A DNA stretch of 64,000 nt, from assembly GCF_022865105.1 (NCBI RefSeq), contig NZ_JAKNYM010000002.1, positions 281,501 through 345,500 on the forward strand. Reading direction: 5' to 3'. A model generated the notes under the pieces. That model saw only the letters and a list, made by a program, of their open reading frames with translations, made no database searches and was not told where the DNA came from. Positions 9,318 through 17,687 of the stretch are shown in pieces. The stretch is from Sphingomicrobium astaxanthinifaciens. GTDB lineage: Bacteria; Pseudomonadota; Alphaproteobacteria; Sphingomonadales; Sphingomonadaceae. Numbering within the stretch: position 1 is the stretch's first letter; each line of letters opens with the position of its first letter. Position numbers and translations under genes: made by a program.

Positions 9318-10960
9318 CCAGCCAGCCGATCGGCGATCGTCTCGCCCGTCCCGACCTTCGCTCGCTGCCGCGTGCCGATCTTGCCGGCGCGCCCATCCCC
9401 GGCACCATCCGCCTCGATGCCAACGAAAATCCCTATCCGCCGCTCGCGGGCGGCAAGGACATCAACCGCTATCCCGAACCCCAGCCCGACGTGCTGCGGC
9501 GGCGAATGGCGGGGCTCTATGGCGTCTTTCCGCAGCGGCTCTGGGTGACGCGGGGGAGCGATGACGCCATCGACCTGTTGTGCCGCGCCTTCCTGCGCCC
9601 GGGGCAGGATCGCATCCTCGTCGTCGAACCGACCTTCTCGGCCTATGCGCAATTCGCGCGGATCCAGGGTGCGAAGGTCGACGGCGTGTCGATGGGCGAG
9701 GATTTCGTCTTCGATGCGGGCACGGTGCTCAAGGCCGCCAAGCACGGCCCGGCGCCCAAGCTCCTGTTCCTGTGCACTCCCAACAACCCGACCGGCACGG
9801 CGATCGACGTCGATAGGGTGCGCGACATTGCCCGGGCGCTGCCCGATACGCTGGTGGTGGCGGATGAGGCCTATGGCGAATTTGCCGACGCGCCGAGCCT
9901 CGCCCCCGACGCGGGCAATATCGACAATTTGGTCGTGCTGCGCACCTTGTCGAAGGCCTATGGGCTGGCGGGGGCGCGGATCGGCTGTGCGATCGCCGAC
10001 GCCAATGTCATCGACTGGCTCGCGCGCGTGTCGCCGCCCTATCCGTTGCCCGGTCCCTCGATCGCGGCGGCGCTGTCGGCGCTGGCGCCCGAGCGGATGC
10101 CGATCCACGCCGAGCGGGTCGAAACGCTGCTCGCCGAGCGCAAACGGCTCGCCGGGCTGCTGCGCGAGGTCGACGAGGTCGAGGCGCTCCACGAGGGCGG
10201 CAATTACCTGTTTCTCGTCGTCGCCGACCCCGAGGGGCTCGCAAGGCGCCTCGAGGCGGCGGCGGTCAGGGTGCGTTTTCGTCCCAACGCGGCGCCGGGC
10301 GGGGTGCGCGTCACCATCGGCACCGAGGCGGAAAACCGTGCCCTCCTCGCGGTCTTCGGCATCGTCGATCCCGCCCCCGAGCGTCGCCGCGCGAGCGTGA
10401 CGCGCGATACCGCCGAGACGCAGATCGCGCTGTCGATCGACCTCGACGCCCCCGAGCCCAGGCGGCAGATCTCCACCGGGATCGGCTTTTTCGATCATAT
10501 GCTCGACCAGGTCGCGAGCCACGGCGGCTTCTCGCTCACGCTCGCCTGCACCGGCGACACGCATATCGACCCGCACCACACGATCGAGGATGTCGCGCTG
10601 GCGCTCGGCACCGCGCTCGACCGGGCGCTGGGCGACCGCGCCGGGATCGGGCGGTTCGGCTTCGCGCTGCCGATGGACGAGACCCGCGCCGAAGTGCTGG
10701 TCGACCTGTCGGGGCGCCCCTTCGCCAGGTTCGACGGCAGCTTCGAGGCCGAGCATCTGGGCGAGTTCCCGACCGAGATGACGCCGCACGTCTTCCGCAG
10801 CCTCGCCGACAGCATGCGCGCGGCGATCCACGTGCGTGTCGAGGGCGACAATGACCATCACAAGGTCGAGGGCGCCTTCAAGGCCTTCGGGCGCGCGCTC
10901 CGGCAGGGGCTCGCCACCGGTGGGGGCGGCGGCATTCCCTCGACGAAGGGCAGCCTGTGA
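9314..10960 (+). CDS. hisCB: Fused histidinol-phosphate aminotransferase and imidazoleglycerol-phosphate dehydratase (HisC-HisB)
   Basis: One uninterrupted 548-codon frame encodes two his enzymes. Residues 1 to about 352 are HisC, a PLP class-I/II aminotransferase with LDANENPYP (34-42), CTPNNPTG (154-161), VVADEAYGEF and the PLP lysine K214 in TLSKAYGLAGARIG. Residues about 357-548 are IGPD (HisB), with GFFDHMLDQVASHGG (391-405), the metal motif DPHHTIED (419-426), FALPMDE, a second NDHHKVEG motif (513-520) and a PSTKGSL tail. The histidinol-phosphatase domain of enteric HisB is absent. The junction PAPERRRASVTRDTAETQI has no linker to speak of. IGPD motifs resemble the bifunctional enteric lineage more than the usual alphaproteobacterial HisB. 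I do not know this fusion as a standard arrangement. Confidence 0.93.
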   Translation: MTSQPIGDRLARPDLRSLPRADLAGAPIPGTIRLDANENPYPPLAGGKDINRYPEPQPDVLRRRMAGLYGVFPQRLWVTRGSDDAIDLLCRAFLRPGQDRILVVEPTFSAYAQFARIQGAKVDGVSMGEDFVFDAGTVLKAAKHGPAPKLLFLCTPNNPTGTAIDVDRVRDIARALPDTLVVADEAYGEFADAPSLAPDAGNIDNLVVLRTLSKAYGLAGARIGCAIADANVIDWLARVSPPYPLPGPSIAAALSALAPERMPIHAERVETLLAERKRLAGLLREVDEVEALHEGGNYLFLVVADPEGLARRLEAAAVRVRFRPNAAPGGVRVTIGTEAENRALLAVFGIVDPAPERRRASVTRDTAETQIALSIDLDAPEPRRQISTGIGFFDHMLDQVASHGGFSLTLACTGDTHIDPHHTIEDVALALGTALDRALGDRAGIGRFGFALPMDETRAEVLVDLSGRPFARFDGSFEAEHLGEFPTEMTPHVFRSLADSMRAAIHVRVEGDNDHHKVEGAFKAFGRALRQGLATGGGGGIPSTKGSL

Positions 10961-11541
10961 CGAGCCTCGCGCTGATCGATCTGGGTTACGGCAATGTGGA
11001 ATCGGTGCGGCTCGGGTTCGAGCGCATCGGCGCCGCGCCGGTGCGCACCGATGATCCTGACGTCATCGCGCGCGCCGAGCGGGTGATCTTGCCCGGCGTC
11101 GGCCATGCCGGCTATGCGAGGGAGCGGGTCGAGGCGGCGGGGCTGGCCGAAGTGCTGCGCGCGCGCACCCGCCCGACGCTCGGCATCTGCGTCGGCATGC
11201 AATTGCTGTTCGAGGGCTCGGAAGAGACCGATCGACCGCTGCTCGGCGTGCTACCCGGAAGAGTGACGTCACTCGAGCCCGCGCCCGGGCGCCCGGTGCC
11301 GCACATGGGCTGGACCCGGTTGCACGATGTCGAAGAAGGTCTGGGCGTGCACGAGGGCGAGCATGTCTATTTCGCGCATAGCTACGCCTGTCCCGGGAGC
11401 GGGGCTGATGCGGCATGCGCGACCTATGGCCGCAGTTTTCCGGTCATCGTCCGGAAAGGGCCCTTTTGGGGCGCGCAATTCCACCCCGAACGTTCCGCCG
11501 CGCCCGGCGCGGCCTTCCTGAAGGCGTTTCTCTCCTCATGA
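10957..11541 (+). CDS. hisH: Imidazole glycerol phosphate synthase, glutamine amidotransferase subunit
   Basis: Glutaminase partner of HisF; it supplies ammonia for imidazole ring closure. The 194-aa protein has the nucleophile in LGICVGMQLLFEGSEE and the His/Glu of the triad in WGAQFHPERS, plus the PHMGWTRL motif typical of HisH. It starts with GTG at 10957, overlapping the TGA of hisCB by four bases. It lies between hisCB and hisA, as in the enteric gene order. Confidence 0.95.
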   Translation: MTSLALIDLGYGNVESVRLGFERIGAAPVRTDDPDVIARAERVILPGVGHAGYARERVEAAGLAEVLRARTRPTLGICVGMQLLFEGSEETDRPLLGVLPGRVTSLEPAPGRPVPHMGWTRLHDVEEGLGVHEGEHVYFAHSYACPGSGADAACATYGRSFPVIVRKGPFWGAQFHPERSAAPGAAFLKAFLSS

Positions 11542-12260
11542 TCCTCCTGCCTGCCCTCGACCTGATGGACCGCAAGCCCGTGCGGCTGCGCCAGGGCGAT
11601 TTCGACGCGCGCACGAACTACGATCCCTCCCCCGCCGAGGCGCTCGCTGCCTTTCGCGACGCGGGAGCGCAGATGGCGCATGTCGTCGATCTCGACGGCA
11701 CGCGCGCGAAAAGCCCGGTGCAGCACGACTTGCTGATGGAACTGGCGCCGATCCTGCCGCTGCAGGTGGCGGGCGGGATTCGCGGGACCGCGCATGCCAA
11801 GCCGCTGTTCGACGCCGGGGTGGCGCGCGTCGTGGTGGGGAGCCTCGCGCTCAACGAGCCGCAGGCCTTTGCCGACATGCTCGACCACTTCGGGCCCGAG
11901 CGGATCACGCTGGCGCTCGACGTCAACCTGCGCGGCGGGGTGCCGATGGTCGCCAAGCACGGCTGGGCCGAGGATAGCGGCAGGGCGCTGGACGAGGTGC
12001 TCGGGCAATTCCCGACCATCCGCCACCTGCTCGTGACCGACATCGCCAGGGATGGCATGATGCAGGGGCCCAATGTCGATCTCTATCGCACGCTGGCCGA
12101 CACCTATCCCGACAAGGCGGTGCAGGCCTCGGGCGGGGTCGCGTGCCTCGACGATCTCGACGCGCTGCGCGCGGCAGGGGCGAGCGCCGCCATCACCGGC
12201 AAGGCGATCTGGGAAGGCGCCTTCACCGTCGCGGAAGGGATCGCCCGTGCCCGCGGCTAG
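11538..12260 (+). CDS. hisA: ProFAR isomerase (phosphoribosylformimino-5-aminoimidazole carboxamide ribotide isomerase)
   Basis: A 240-aa TIM barrel that performs an Amadori rearrangement in histidine synthesis. The catalytic Asp lies in [14 protein letters not shown], followed by [27 protein letters not shown], the second catalytic Asp in [14 protein letters not shown], and [12 protein letters not shown]. The start codon overlaps hisH as ATGA. The 3' end overlaps the start of hisF by 14 bp. The shared half-barrel pattern with HisF is evident. Confidence 0.95.
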   Translation: MILLPALDLMDRKPVRLRQGDFDARTNYDPSPAEALAAFRDAGAQMAHVVDLDGTRAKSPVQHDLLMELAPILPLQVAGGIRGTAHAKPLFDAGVARVVVGSLALNEPQAFADMLDHFGPERITLALDVNLRGGVPMVAKHGWAEDSGRALDEVLGQFPTIRHLLVTDIARDGMMQGPNVDLYRTLADTYPDKAVQASGGVACLDDLDALRAAGASAAITGKAIWEGAFTVAEGIARARG

Positions 12261-13014
12261 GATCATCCCCTGTCTCGACGTCGCCAACGGCGTCGTCGTC
12301 AAGGGCGTGCAGTTTCGCGATCACCGCGTCATCGGCGACATCGTCGAGAATGCGCAGCGCTATGCCGACGAGGGGGCCGACGAACTCGTCTTCTACGACA
12401 TTACCGCCTCGGCCGACGGGCGCAGCGTCGATGTCGACTGGGTCCACAAGGTGGCGCGTGTCATCGACATTCCCTTCAGCGTCGCCGGGGGGATCGACAG
12501 CGTGGACAAGGCCGCCGCCGTGCTCGGCGCGGGGGCCGACAAGGTCAGCGTGAATTCGCCCGCGCTCGCCGATCCCGAGCTCATCACCCGCCTCGCCGAC
12601 GCGTTCGGGCGGCAATGCGTGGTGCTGGGGCTCGACAGTTTCACCGATGAGCAGGGCGTGTTGCGGGTGAAGGCGCTGACCGGGCGCCCCGACAAGACCA
12701 TGGACGTGGGGCGCGAGACGATCGACTGGGCGCGCGAGGCGGTGGCGCGCGGGGCGGGCGAGATCGTGCTCAACGCAATGAATAACGACGGGGTGCGGCA
12801 AGGCTACGACCTCGTCCAGCTCGAGGCGCTGTGCGCCGCCGTCGACGTGCCGGTGATCGCTTCGGGGGGTGCCGGGACGCCCGAGCATTTCGCGCAAGCC
12901 TTCGCCGTCGGCTGCTCGGGCGCATTGGCGGCAAGCGTCTTCCATGACCAGCGGATCGCGATTGGCGACCTCAAGGACTATCTCGACCAACAGGGGCTGG
13001 AGGTGCGACGATGA
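12247..13014 (+). CDS. hisF: Imidazole glycerol phosphate synthase, cyclase subunit
   Basis: A 255-aa TIM barrel that closes the imidazole ring using ammonia from HisH and releases AICAR to purine synthesis; purH for AICAR use lies about 12 kb downstream. Visible motifs are the catalytic Asp in [66 protein letters not shown] and [13 protein letters not shown]. It starts with GTG at 12247, inside the end of hisA, which gives the expected N-terminus of the family. Confidence 0.95.
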   Translation: MPAARIIPCLDVANGVVVKGVQFRDHRVIGDIVENAQRYADEGADELVFYDITASADGRSVDVDWVHKVARVIDIPFSVAGGIDSVDKAAAVLGAGADKVSVNSPALADPELITRLADAFGRQCVVLGLDSFTDEQGVLRVKALTGRPDKTMDVGRETIDWAREAVARGAGEIVLNAMNNDGVRQGYDLVQLEALCAAVDVPVIASGGAGTPEHFAQAFAVGCSGALAASVFHDQRIAIGDLKDYLDQQGLEVRR

Positions 13015-13610
13015 TCGATGTGGAAGCGCTCGCGTGGGACAAGATGGACGGGCTGCTCCCCGCCATCGTGCAGGGCGGTGACGACGGCCGGGTGCGGATG
13101 CTCGGCTACATGAACCGCGAGGCGCTTGCCGCGACCATCGAGACCCGAACGGTCACCTTCTGGAGCCGGTCGAAGGCGCGGCTTTGGGTCAAGGGCGAGA
13201 CCAGCGGCAATACGCTCGGCGTCCTGGCGATCCACGCCGATTGCGACAGCGATGCGATCCTGATTGTCGCGCAGCCCGCGGGGCCGACCTGTCACAAGGG
13301 CATCGACAGCTGTTTCGACATCGACACCGCGCCGCATTTCCTCGCCCGGCTCGAAGCGGTGATTCACCAACGCGCTGGCGCCGATCCCGACGACAGCTAT
13401 ACCGCAAGGCTGCTCGCCGAGGGCACCAAGCGGGTAGCGCAGAAGGTTGGCGAGGAAGGGGTCGAGGCGGCATTGGCGGCGACCGTGGGCGACCGCGAGG
13501 AGCTGACCAACGAGGCCGCCGACCTGCTCTATCACCTGCTCGTGCTGCTCAAGGACCAAGGGCTCGGCCTCGCCGACGTGACCAACGAGTTGCAGCGCCG
13601 CCACGGCTGA
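13011..13610 (+). CDS. hisIE: Bifunctional phosphoribosyl-AMP cyclohydrolase / phosphoribosyl-ATP pyrophosphatase
   Basis: A 199-aa fusion that catalyses the second and third steps of histidine synthesis. The N-terminal HisI domain (about 1-110) shows [31 protein letters not shown], the zinc-ligand segment [10 protein letters not shown] and AGPTCHKG. The C-terminal HisE domain (about 112-199) shows [21 protein letters not shown] and [14 protein letters not shown]. HisI-HisE fusion at the end of the operon is the enteric and Bacteroidetes arrangement; many alphaproteobacteria have separate hisE and hisI. The ATG overlaps the hisF stop. No terminator is seen before the next gene, 16 bp away. 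Confidence 0.95.
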   Translation: MIDVEALAWDKMDGLLPAIVQGGDDGRVRMLGYMNREALAATIETRTVTFWSRSKARLWVKGETSGNTLGVLAIHADCDSDAILIVAQPAGPTCHKGIDSCFDIDTAPHFLARLEAVIHQRAGADPDDSYTARLLAEGTKRVAQKVGEEGVEAALAATVGDREELTNEAADLLYHLLVLLKDQGLGLADVTNELQRRHG

Positions 13611-13626
13611 CCTAAGCGCGGCTCGC

Positions 13627-14799
13627 ATGGAACGGGTCGACGTGATCGTGATGGGCGCGGGCGCCGCGGGGCTGATGGCGGCGACGGTCGCCGGGCAGCG
13701 CGGGCGGCGCGTGCTGCTGGTCGACCATAATGGCGCGCCGGGGAAGAAGATCCTGATCTCGGGCGGCGGTCGGTGCAACTTCACCAACCTGTCGGCGAGC
13801 GATCCCAACTATCTCAGCCAGAACCCGCACTTCGCCAAGTCGGCGCTGCGGCGCTACACCCCCGCCGACTTCATCGCGCTGATCGAGAAGCACGGCATCG
13901 CGTGGCACGAGAAAACGCTCGGCCAGCTGTTCTGCGACGGCTCGGCCAAGCAGATCGTGGCGATGCTGATGGACGAATGCCGTGCCGCCGGGGTGGACTT
14001 CGCTTTTGGCGAGGCGGCACAAGTGGCGCGAAACGGGGAAGAATTCGCGGCCTCGATCGGCCAGCGAAAGGTGATATCAAATTCTCTCGTCCTCGCGACG
14101 GGCGGGTTGTCGATCCCCAAACTGGGGGCGACGAGCTTTGCCTACGACCTCGCCCGCCAATGGGGCTTGAAGATCGTCGAACCGCGCCCGGCGCTGGTGC
14201 CGCTGACGCTGGCGGGGGACCAGTTGCTGTTCCGCGAACTGGCCGGAGTGGCGGCGCTGGTCGAGGCGCGCGCCTCGAAGGGGCCGCCCTTCAGGGAGGC
14301 CGCGCTGTTCACCCATCGCGGCCTGTCGGGGCCGGCGATCCTGCAGGTGTCGAGCTATTGGCGCAACGGCGAGGGGGTGCGGATCGACTTCCTGCCCGCC
14401 GAGCGCGACGGCTGGCTGCGCGAGGCCAAGCGGCAGACGCCCAACCGGCAGGTCGGGACGCTGCTGGCCGAGCGGCTGCCCGAGCGGCTGGCGGGGACGC
14501 TGGCGGACAAGCTGGGGCTCGCGGGCCCGCTGCAGGCGCAGTCGGACAAGGCGCTGGCGCAGGCCGAGGAACGGCTCGGCGGCTGGGACTTCCTGCCCTC
14601 GGGCAGCGAGGGCTTCGCCAAGGCCGAGGTGACGGTGGGCGGCATCTCGACCGCCGAACTGTCGTCCAAGACGATGGAAGCGAAGAAGGTGCCGGGGCTG
14701 TTCTGCATCGGCGAGGCGGTCGACGTCACCGGCTGGCTTGGCGGCTACAATTTCCACTGGGCCTGGGCGAGCGGGGTTGCGGCGGGGCAGGCGGCCTAG
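13627..14799 (+). CDS. YhiN/HI0933-family flavoprotein (NAD(P)/FAD-dependent oxidoreductase)
   Basis: A 390-aa protein of the HI0933/YhiN/BaiN family. The FAD-binding GAGAAGLMAA lies in residues about 11-20, followed by NGAPGKKILISGGGRCNFTN, which is diagnostic. Further family marks are LATGGLSIPKLGA, FTHRGLSGPAILQVSSYW, FAKAEVTVGGIS and the C-terminal GLFCIGEAVDVTGWLGGYNF. Physiological substrates of the family are poorly known. It begins only 16 bp after hisIE and could be the last gene of the his transcript. Its stop overlaps the stop of the convergent hisN-like gene. Confidence 0.9.
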   Translation: MERVDVIVMGAGAAGLMAATVAGQRGRRVLLVDHNGAPGKKILISGGGRCNFTNLSASDPNYLSQNPHFAKSALRRYTPADFIALIEKHGIAWHEKTLGQLFCDGSAKQIVAMLMDECRAAGVDFAFGEAAQVARNGEEFAASIGQRKVISNSLVLATGGLSIPKLGATSFAYDLARQWGLKIVEPRPALVPLTLAGDQLLFRELAGVAALVEARASKGPPFREAALFTHRGLSGPAILQVSSYWRNGEGVRIDFLPAERDGWLREAKRQTPNRQVGTLLAERLPERLAGTLADKLGLAGPLQAQSDKALAQAEERLGGWDFLPSGSEGFAKAEVTVGGISTAELSSKTMEAKKVPGLFCIGEAVDVTGWLGGYNFHWAWASGVAAGQAA

Positions 14800-15545
14800 G
14801 TTTCGAGCGCGCGCACGGCTGCTTCGAAAAGCGGCTCGCTCGCCGCGGCGATGACGTCACCGCCCGACAGGTCGCTGCCCCCCGACCAATTACCGACATG
14901 TCCGCCCGCGCCGCGCACGACGGCGACCAGCGCGTCATAGTCGTGCGGCTTGAGGCCGGTATCGGTGGCGAGGTCGAGGCTCCCGCTCGCGACCTTGGCG
15001 AAGGCCATCGCGTCCATCCCGAAGCGCGTCAGCCGCGCGGCGCGGCGCAGCGCCTCGAAGCGCGGGCGTTCGTCGGCGTCGAAGAGATAGGGGTCGGTGG
15101 TGGCGATGCGTGCCTCGGCCAGCACGGTGCAGCCGCTACTGCGCACGCGCGCGCCGTTGAGACGGGTCTCGCCGTCGATGCCGACATAGGTTTCGCCGAG
15201 ATCGGGCAGGTCGATCATCCCCGCGACATGGCGTCCCGCCTCGAGATGGCCGACCAGCACCGCCCAGCTCGGCAAGCCGCAGATGAAGGCGCGCGTGCCG
15301 TCGATCGGATCGAGGCTCCAGTGCGCCGCCGCTCCTTCGCGGCTCCAGCCATATTCCTCGCCCCAGATGCCATGCTCGGGAAAACGCGCGGCGATGACCT
15401 CGCGCAGCGCGCGCTCGGCGGCGCGGTCGGCCTCGGTCACGGGGTTGAACCCCGCCGCGTCCTTGTTGTCGGGGGTGCGATCGGCAACGCTCGCGATGGC
15501 GCGCCGCGCGTGGACGGACAGAAGCTGGAAGAAGACGCGATCCAT
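14796..15545 (-). CDS. hisN: Inositol-monophosphatase-family histidinol-phosphatase
   Basis: A 249-aa member of the IMPase superfamily. Metal-binding motifs are present: GEEYG (62-66), LDPIDGTRAF (78-87) and KPHDYDALVAVVRGAGG (199-215). The pattern GEEYG plus FICGLPSW is close to HisN-type histidinol-phosphate phosphatases of Corynebacterium and alphaproteobacteria. The link to histidine is strengthened by its position about 1.2 kb beyond the his operon and by the absence of any phosphatase domain in the HisC-HisB fusion. It is convergent with the flavoprotein gene and its stop overlaps that gene's stop. It could alternatively act on inositol phosphates or PAP, which the fold alone does not exclude. 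Confidence 0.82.
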   Translation of the reverse strand: MDRVFFQLLSVHARRAIASVADRTPDNKDAAGFNPVTEADRAAERALREVIAARFPEHGIWGEEYGWSREGAAAHWSLDPIDGTRAFICGLPSWAVLVGHLEAGRHVAGMIDLPDLGETYVGIDGETRLNGARVRSSGCTVLAEARIATTDPYLFDADERPRFEALRRAARLTRFGMDAMAFAKVASGSLDLATDTGLKPHDYDALVAVVRGAGGHVGNWSGGSDLSGGDVIAAASEPLFEAAVRALET

Positions 15546-15577
15546 GCAACCTGCCTAGAGGCTGCGCGGGCGCTTGC

Positions 15578-16753
15578 CTAGCGGCTGGCGAGATCGCCGA
15601 GCGCGTAGCGTTCGTGGTGCTCGATCACCATCCGCGTCACGTCGCGCATCAGTTCCTGCGCGCTGCCGTCATCGGGGTCGGGGATGGTCATGAAGGCGAG
15701 CGCGTAGCTGGTCCCGTCGGGGGCGGTAAGGATGCCGACGTCGTTGAGCCCGCCGCGCTGGCGACCGAGCGTCTGCCCGGTCCCCGTCTTGTGGCTCCAC
15801 TCCCACCCCGGGGCGAGCCCGCCGCGCACGCGCAGCCGGCCGGTCCGGGTCATCCCCATCGTCGTCAGCATCTTGGCGGTCGACGCGGGCGACAGCAGTT
15901 CGCCGCGCTCGAGCCGGGCCAGCGCGCGCGCGATCGCGATCGGGGAGGCCCCGTCATAGGGCGACTCCAGATAGCGGTCGAAGGCCGCGCGGCGCTGGGC
16001 GCCGGGCACCGCCGCGCGGGCGCGGTTGAACCCGTTGTCATAGGCATAGCTCTGGCGCCACGAAAGCCCCGCGATCTTGGCCTGCATCTCGCGCTCGCCG
16101 TCGCCGAACCCGATGTCACCGAGCGCCTTGTCGCGGACCATCTGGCGCACCGCCTCGGGGCCGCCGACGAGGCGGAGCATCTTGTCGTTGGCGTGGTTGT
16201 CCGACTTGGTGAGCGCATCGAAGATCAGCCCGTCGAGCGAGCGGCTGTAACCGCCCTTGAGGATCTGCGCGGCGGTCGAGGAGGACCAGAGCGTGACGTC
16301 GTCGCGATCGAACCGCAGCGTCTGGCCCAGGCTCAGCCGCCCGCGGTCGACCTGGTCGAGCACGGTCAGCGTCACCCACAGCTTGGAGACCGACTGCTGG
16401 GGAAAGGACCGCTCGACCTGCCACCCCGCCTCCCAGCCCGCGTCGATCGCCTTGATCGCCAGCCCGCTGGTGCCGCTGAAGGAGCGCACCCGGTCGTGGA
16501 TGCGGGCATTGAGTTCGGCGACATGGGGCGGGTTGACCACCGCCGGGCGCGGCGGGATCGTGACGGTGAAGGCATCGGACAGGGGAGGACGGGCCGCGAC
16601 CCCGCGATCGTTCTCGGCGGCATCGAGGTCGATCTCGAGCGGCGCACGCTCGGGCACGGCCTGCGCGCGGTTTTCGGCGACGAGCTGCGCGCTCGCGACC
16701 GAAGATACCACCATCGCGCCGCCCAGCAGAAGCTTGCCTACCCATGTCGCCAT
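15578..16753 (-). CDS. Exported class-A-beta-lactamase-fold serine hydrolase
   Basis: A 391-aa protein with a signal peptide (hydrophobic core from about residue 8, likely cleavage after ASA at 22). The penicilloyl-serine-transferase motifs SVSK (121-124), SDN (184-186) and KTG (322-324) occur in correct order. The N-terminal spacer of about 60 residues before the domain is longer than in usual beta-lactamases. I cannot find the ExxLN omega-loop motif that carries the deacylating Glu166 of true class A enzymes. It may therefore be a PBP-like peptidase or esterase rather than an efficient beta-lactamase. A direct repeat lies about 80-113 bp upstream. Confidence 0.8.
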   Translation of the reverse strand: MATWVGKLLLGGAMVVSSVASAQLVAENRAQAVPERAPLEIDLDAAENDRGVAARPPLSDAFTVTIPPRPAVVNPPHVAELNARIHDRVRSFSGTSGLAIKAIDAGWEAGWQVERSFPQQSVSKLWVTLTVLDQVDRGRLSLGQTLRFDRDDVTLWSSSTAAQILKGGYSRSLDGLIFDALTKSDNHANDKMLRLVGGPEAVRQMVRDKALGDIGFGDGEREMQAKIAGLSWRQSYAYDNGFNRARAAVPGAQRRAAFDRYLESPYDGASPIAIARALARLERGELLSPASTAKMLTTMGMTRTGRLRVRGGLAPGWEWSHKTGTGQTLGRQRGGLNDVGILTAPDGTSYALAFMTIPDPDDGSAQELMRDVTRMVIEHHERYALGDLASR

Positions 16754-16832
16754 CGTTGAACGTTATCCCCTAAACCCCGGAATTCAATCGGGAATTTACT
16801 AGCAGGGCGAGACTTAACCCAACCTGTCCGCC

Positions 16833-16866
16833 AAAGATATCGGTGCGATCACCCAAAAGATATCGG
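16833..16866. repeat. Direct repeat AAAGATATCGG, two copies 23 bp apart
   Basis: Two identical 11-mers start at 16833 and 16856, which is about two helical turns. They lie 80-113 bp upstream of the serine hydrolase start and just beyond the mitofilin-like stop. On the minus strand a weak promoter (TTGGGT, 17 bp, GTAAAT) follows them toward the hydrolase. An activator binding site is a reasonable guess. AT-rich sequence is rare here. Confidence 0.6.
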
Positions 16867-16874
16867 GACCGCAA

Positions 16875-17687
16875 TCAATTGGTCGCAAGATTGTCTCGGT
16901 TGAGCAGCGCGGCGGTTTCGATCCGATCGAGCGCGCGCTGCACCGCGACGTAGCGGCGCGCGCGTTCGATCCATGCGCGCGCGGCCTCGTCCTGCGCGCC
17001 CGGCAGCCGCATCGCCTCCGCCAGCGCGCCCTCGACGTTGCCGAGCCGCAGGTCGACCAGCGCCCGTTCGTAGCGCGCGCGCGGTCGCGGGTTGGGCTCG
17101 TTGGCCGAATAGACCATGACGAGGCTGCCCAGCGCGCGCCGCACCCGCGCCATCGCCGAGGCATCGGGCCCGGGGCCGCGCAGCACCGTGCCGAGCCGCT
17201 CGTAGCCCGCGACGAGGTCGTCGAGCAGGATCGGCTCGCGCGCGCCGGCGATCACCGTGCCGACCGCCGCCTCGTGACGCGTCCCGAAGCGGTCGACGAG
17301 GAGCGGTTCGAGATAGCCGAGCGGCAGCCCGCGCTCGATCGCGCGCCGCGCCGCGAAGGCGAGGAGCAGTCCGTCGGCGCGTCCCGCCGCCCCCTCGGCG
17401 CGGATCATCGCGCGTTCGAGCGCGGCGAGCCGCTCCTCGGTGGCGGCCGCGCTGGCCGCGCCCTCGTCGCGCCGCGCCGGTGCCGCGGCGGCGTCCTGCG
17501 GGGGGCGTGGCGCGGGCGAGGTGTCGGGGAGCGTCGCGAGCCCCTGCGCGACCCGCTCCTCGCCGGCGGGCGGGGCGAGCCCGAGCATGCGCTGCCCGCC
17601 CTCCCACCGCGCGACGCCGTAGAGCGCCGCTAGCATGCCGATCGCAATCAGGGCCGCGCCCAGCGCGACGCGTTTCTTCCAGCTCAT
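16875..17687 (-). CDS. Mitofilin/Mic60-like inner-membrane protein in the heme operon
   Basis: A 270-aa protein beginning MSWKKRVALGAALIAIG, with one N-terminal transmembrane helix (about 6-26). A proline/alanine-rich linker follows, then a helical region starting ATEERLAALERAMIRAE that is likely coiled coil. The C-terminal helical domain (about 130-265) includes ARYERALVDLRLGNVEGALAEAMRLPG. In alphaproteobacteria the gene after hemD commonly encodes a mitofilin homologue (Mic60), which shapes intracytoplasmic membranes. The position and architecture match, although this one is short. The start overlaps the hemD stop as ATGA; longer in-frame extension upstream is the shadow of hemD. Confidence 0.72.
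   Translation of the reverse strand: MSWKKRVALGAALIAIGMLAALYGVARWEGGQRMLGLAPPAGEERVAQGLATLPDTSPAPRPPQDAAAAPARRDEGAASAAATEERLAALERAMIRAEGAAGRADGLLLAFAARRAIERGLPLGYLEPLLVDRFGTRHEAAVGTVIAGAREPILLDDLVAGYERLGTVLRGPGPDASAMARVRRALGSLVMVYSANEPNPRPRARYERALVDLRLGNVEGALAEAMRLPGAQDEAARAWIERARRYVAVQRALDRIETAALLNRDNLATN

Noticed and set aside
9314-10960. hisC and hisB as two genes with an internal start near 10380
   Set aside because: There is no stop codon, no ribosome-binding site and no plausible ATG or GTG between the two domains; the frame is continuous.
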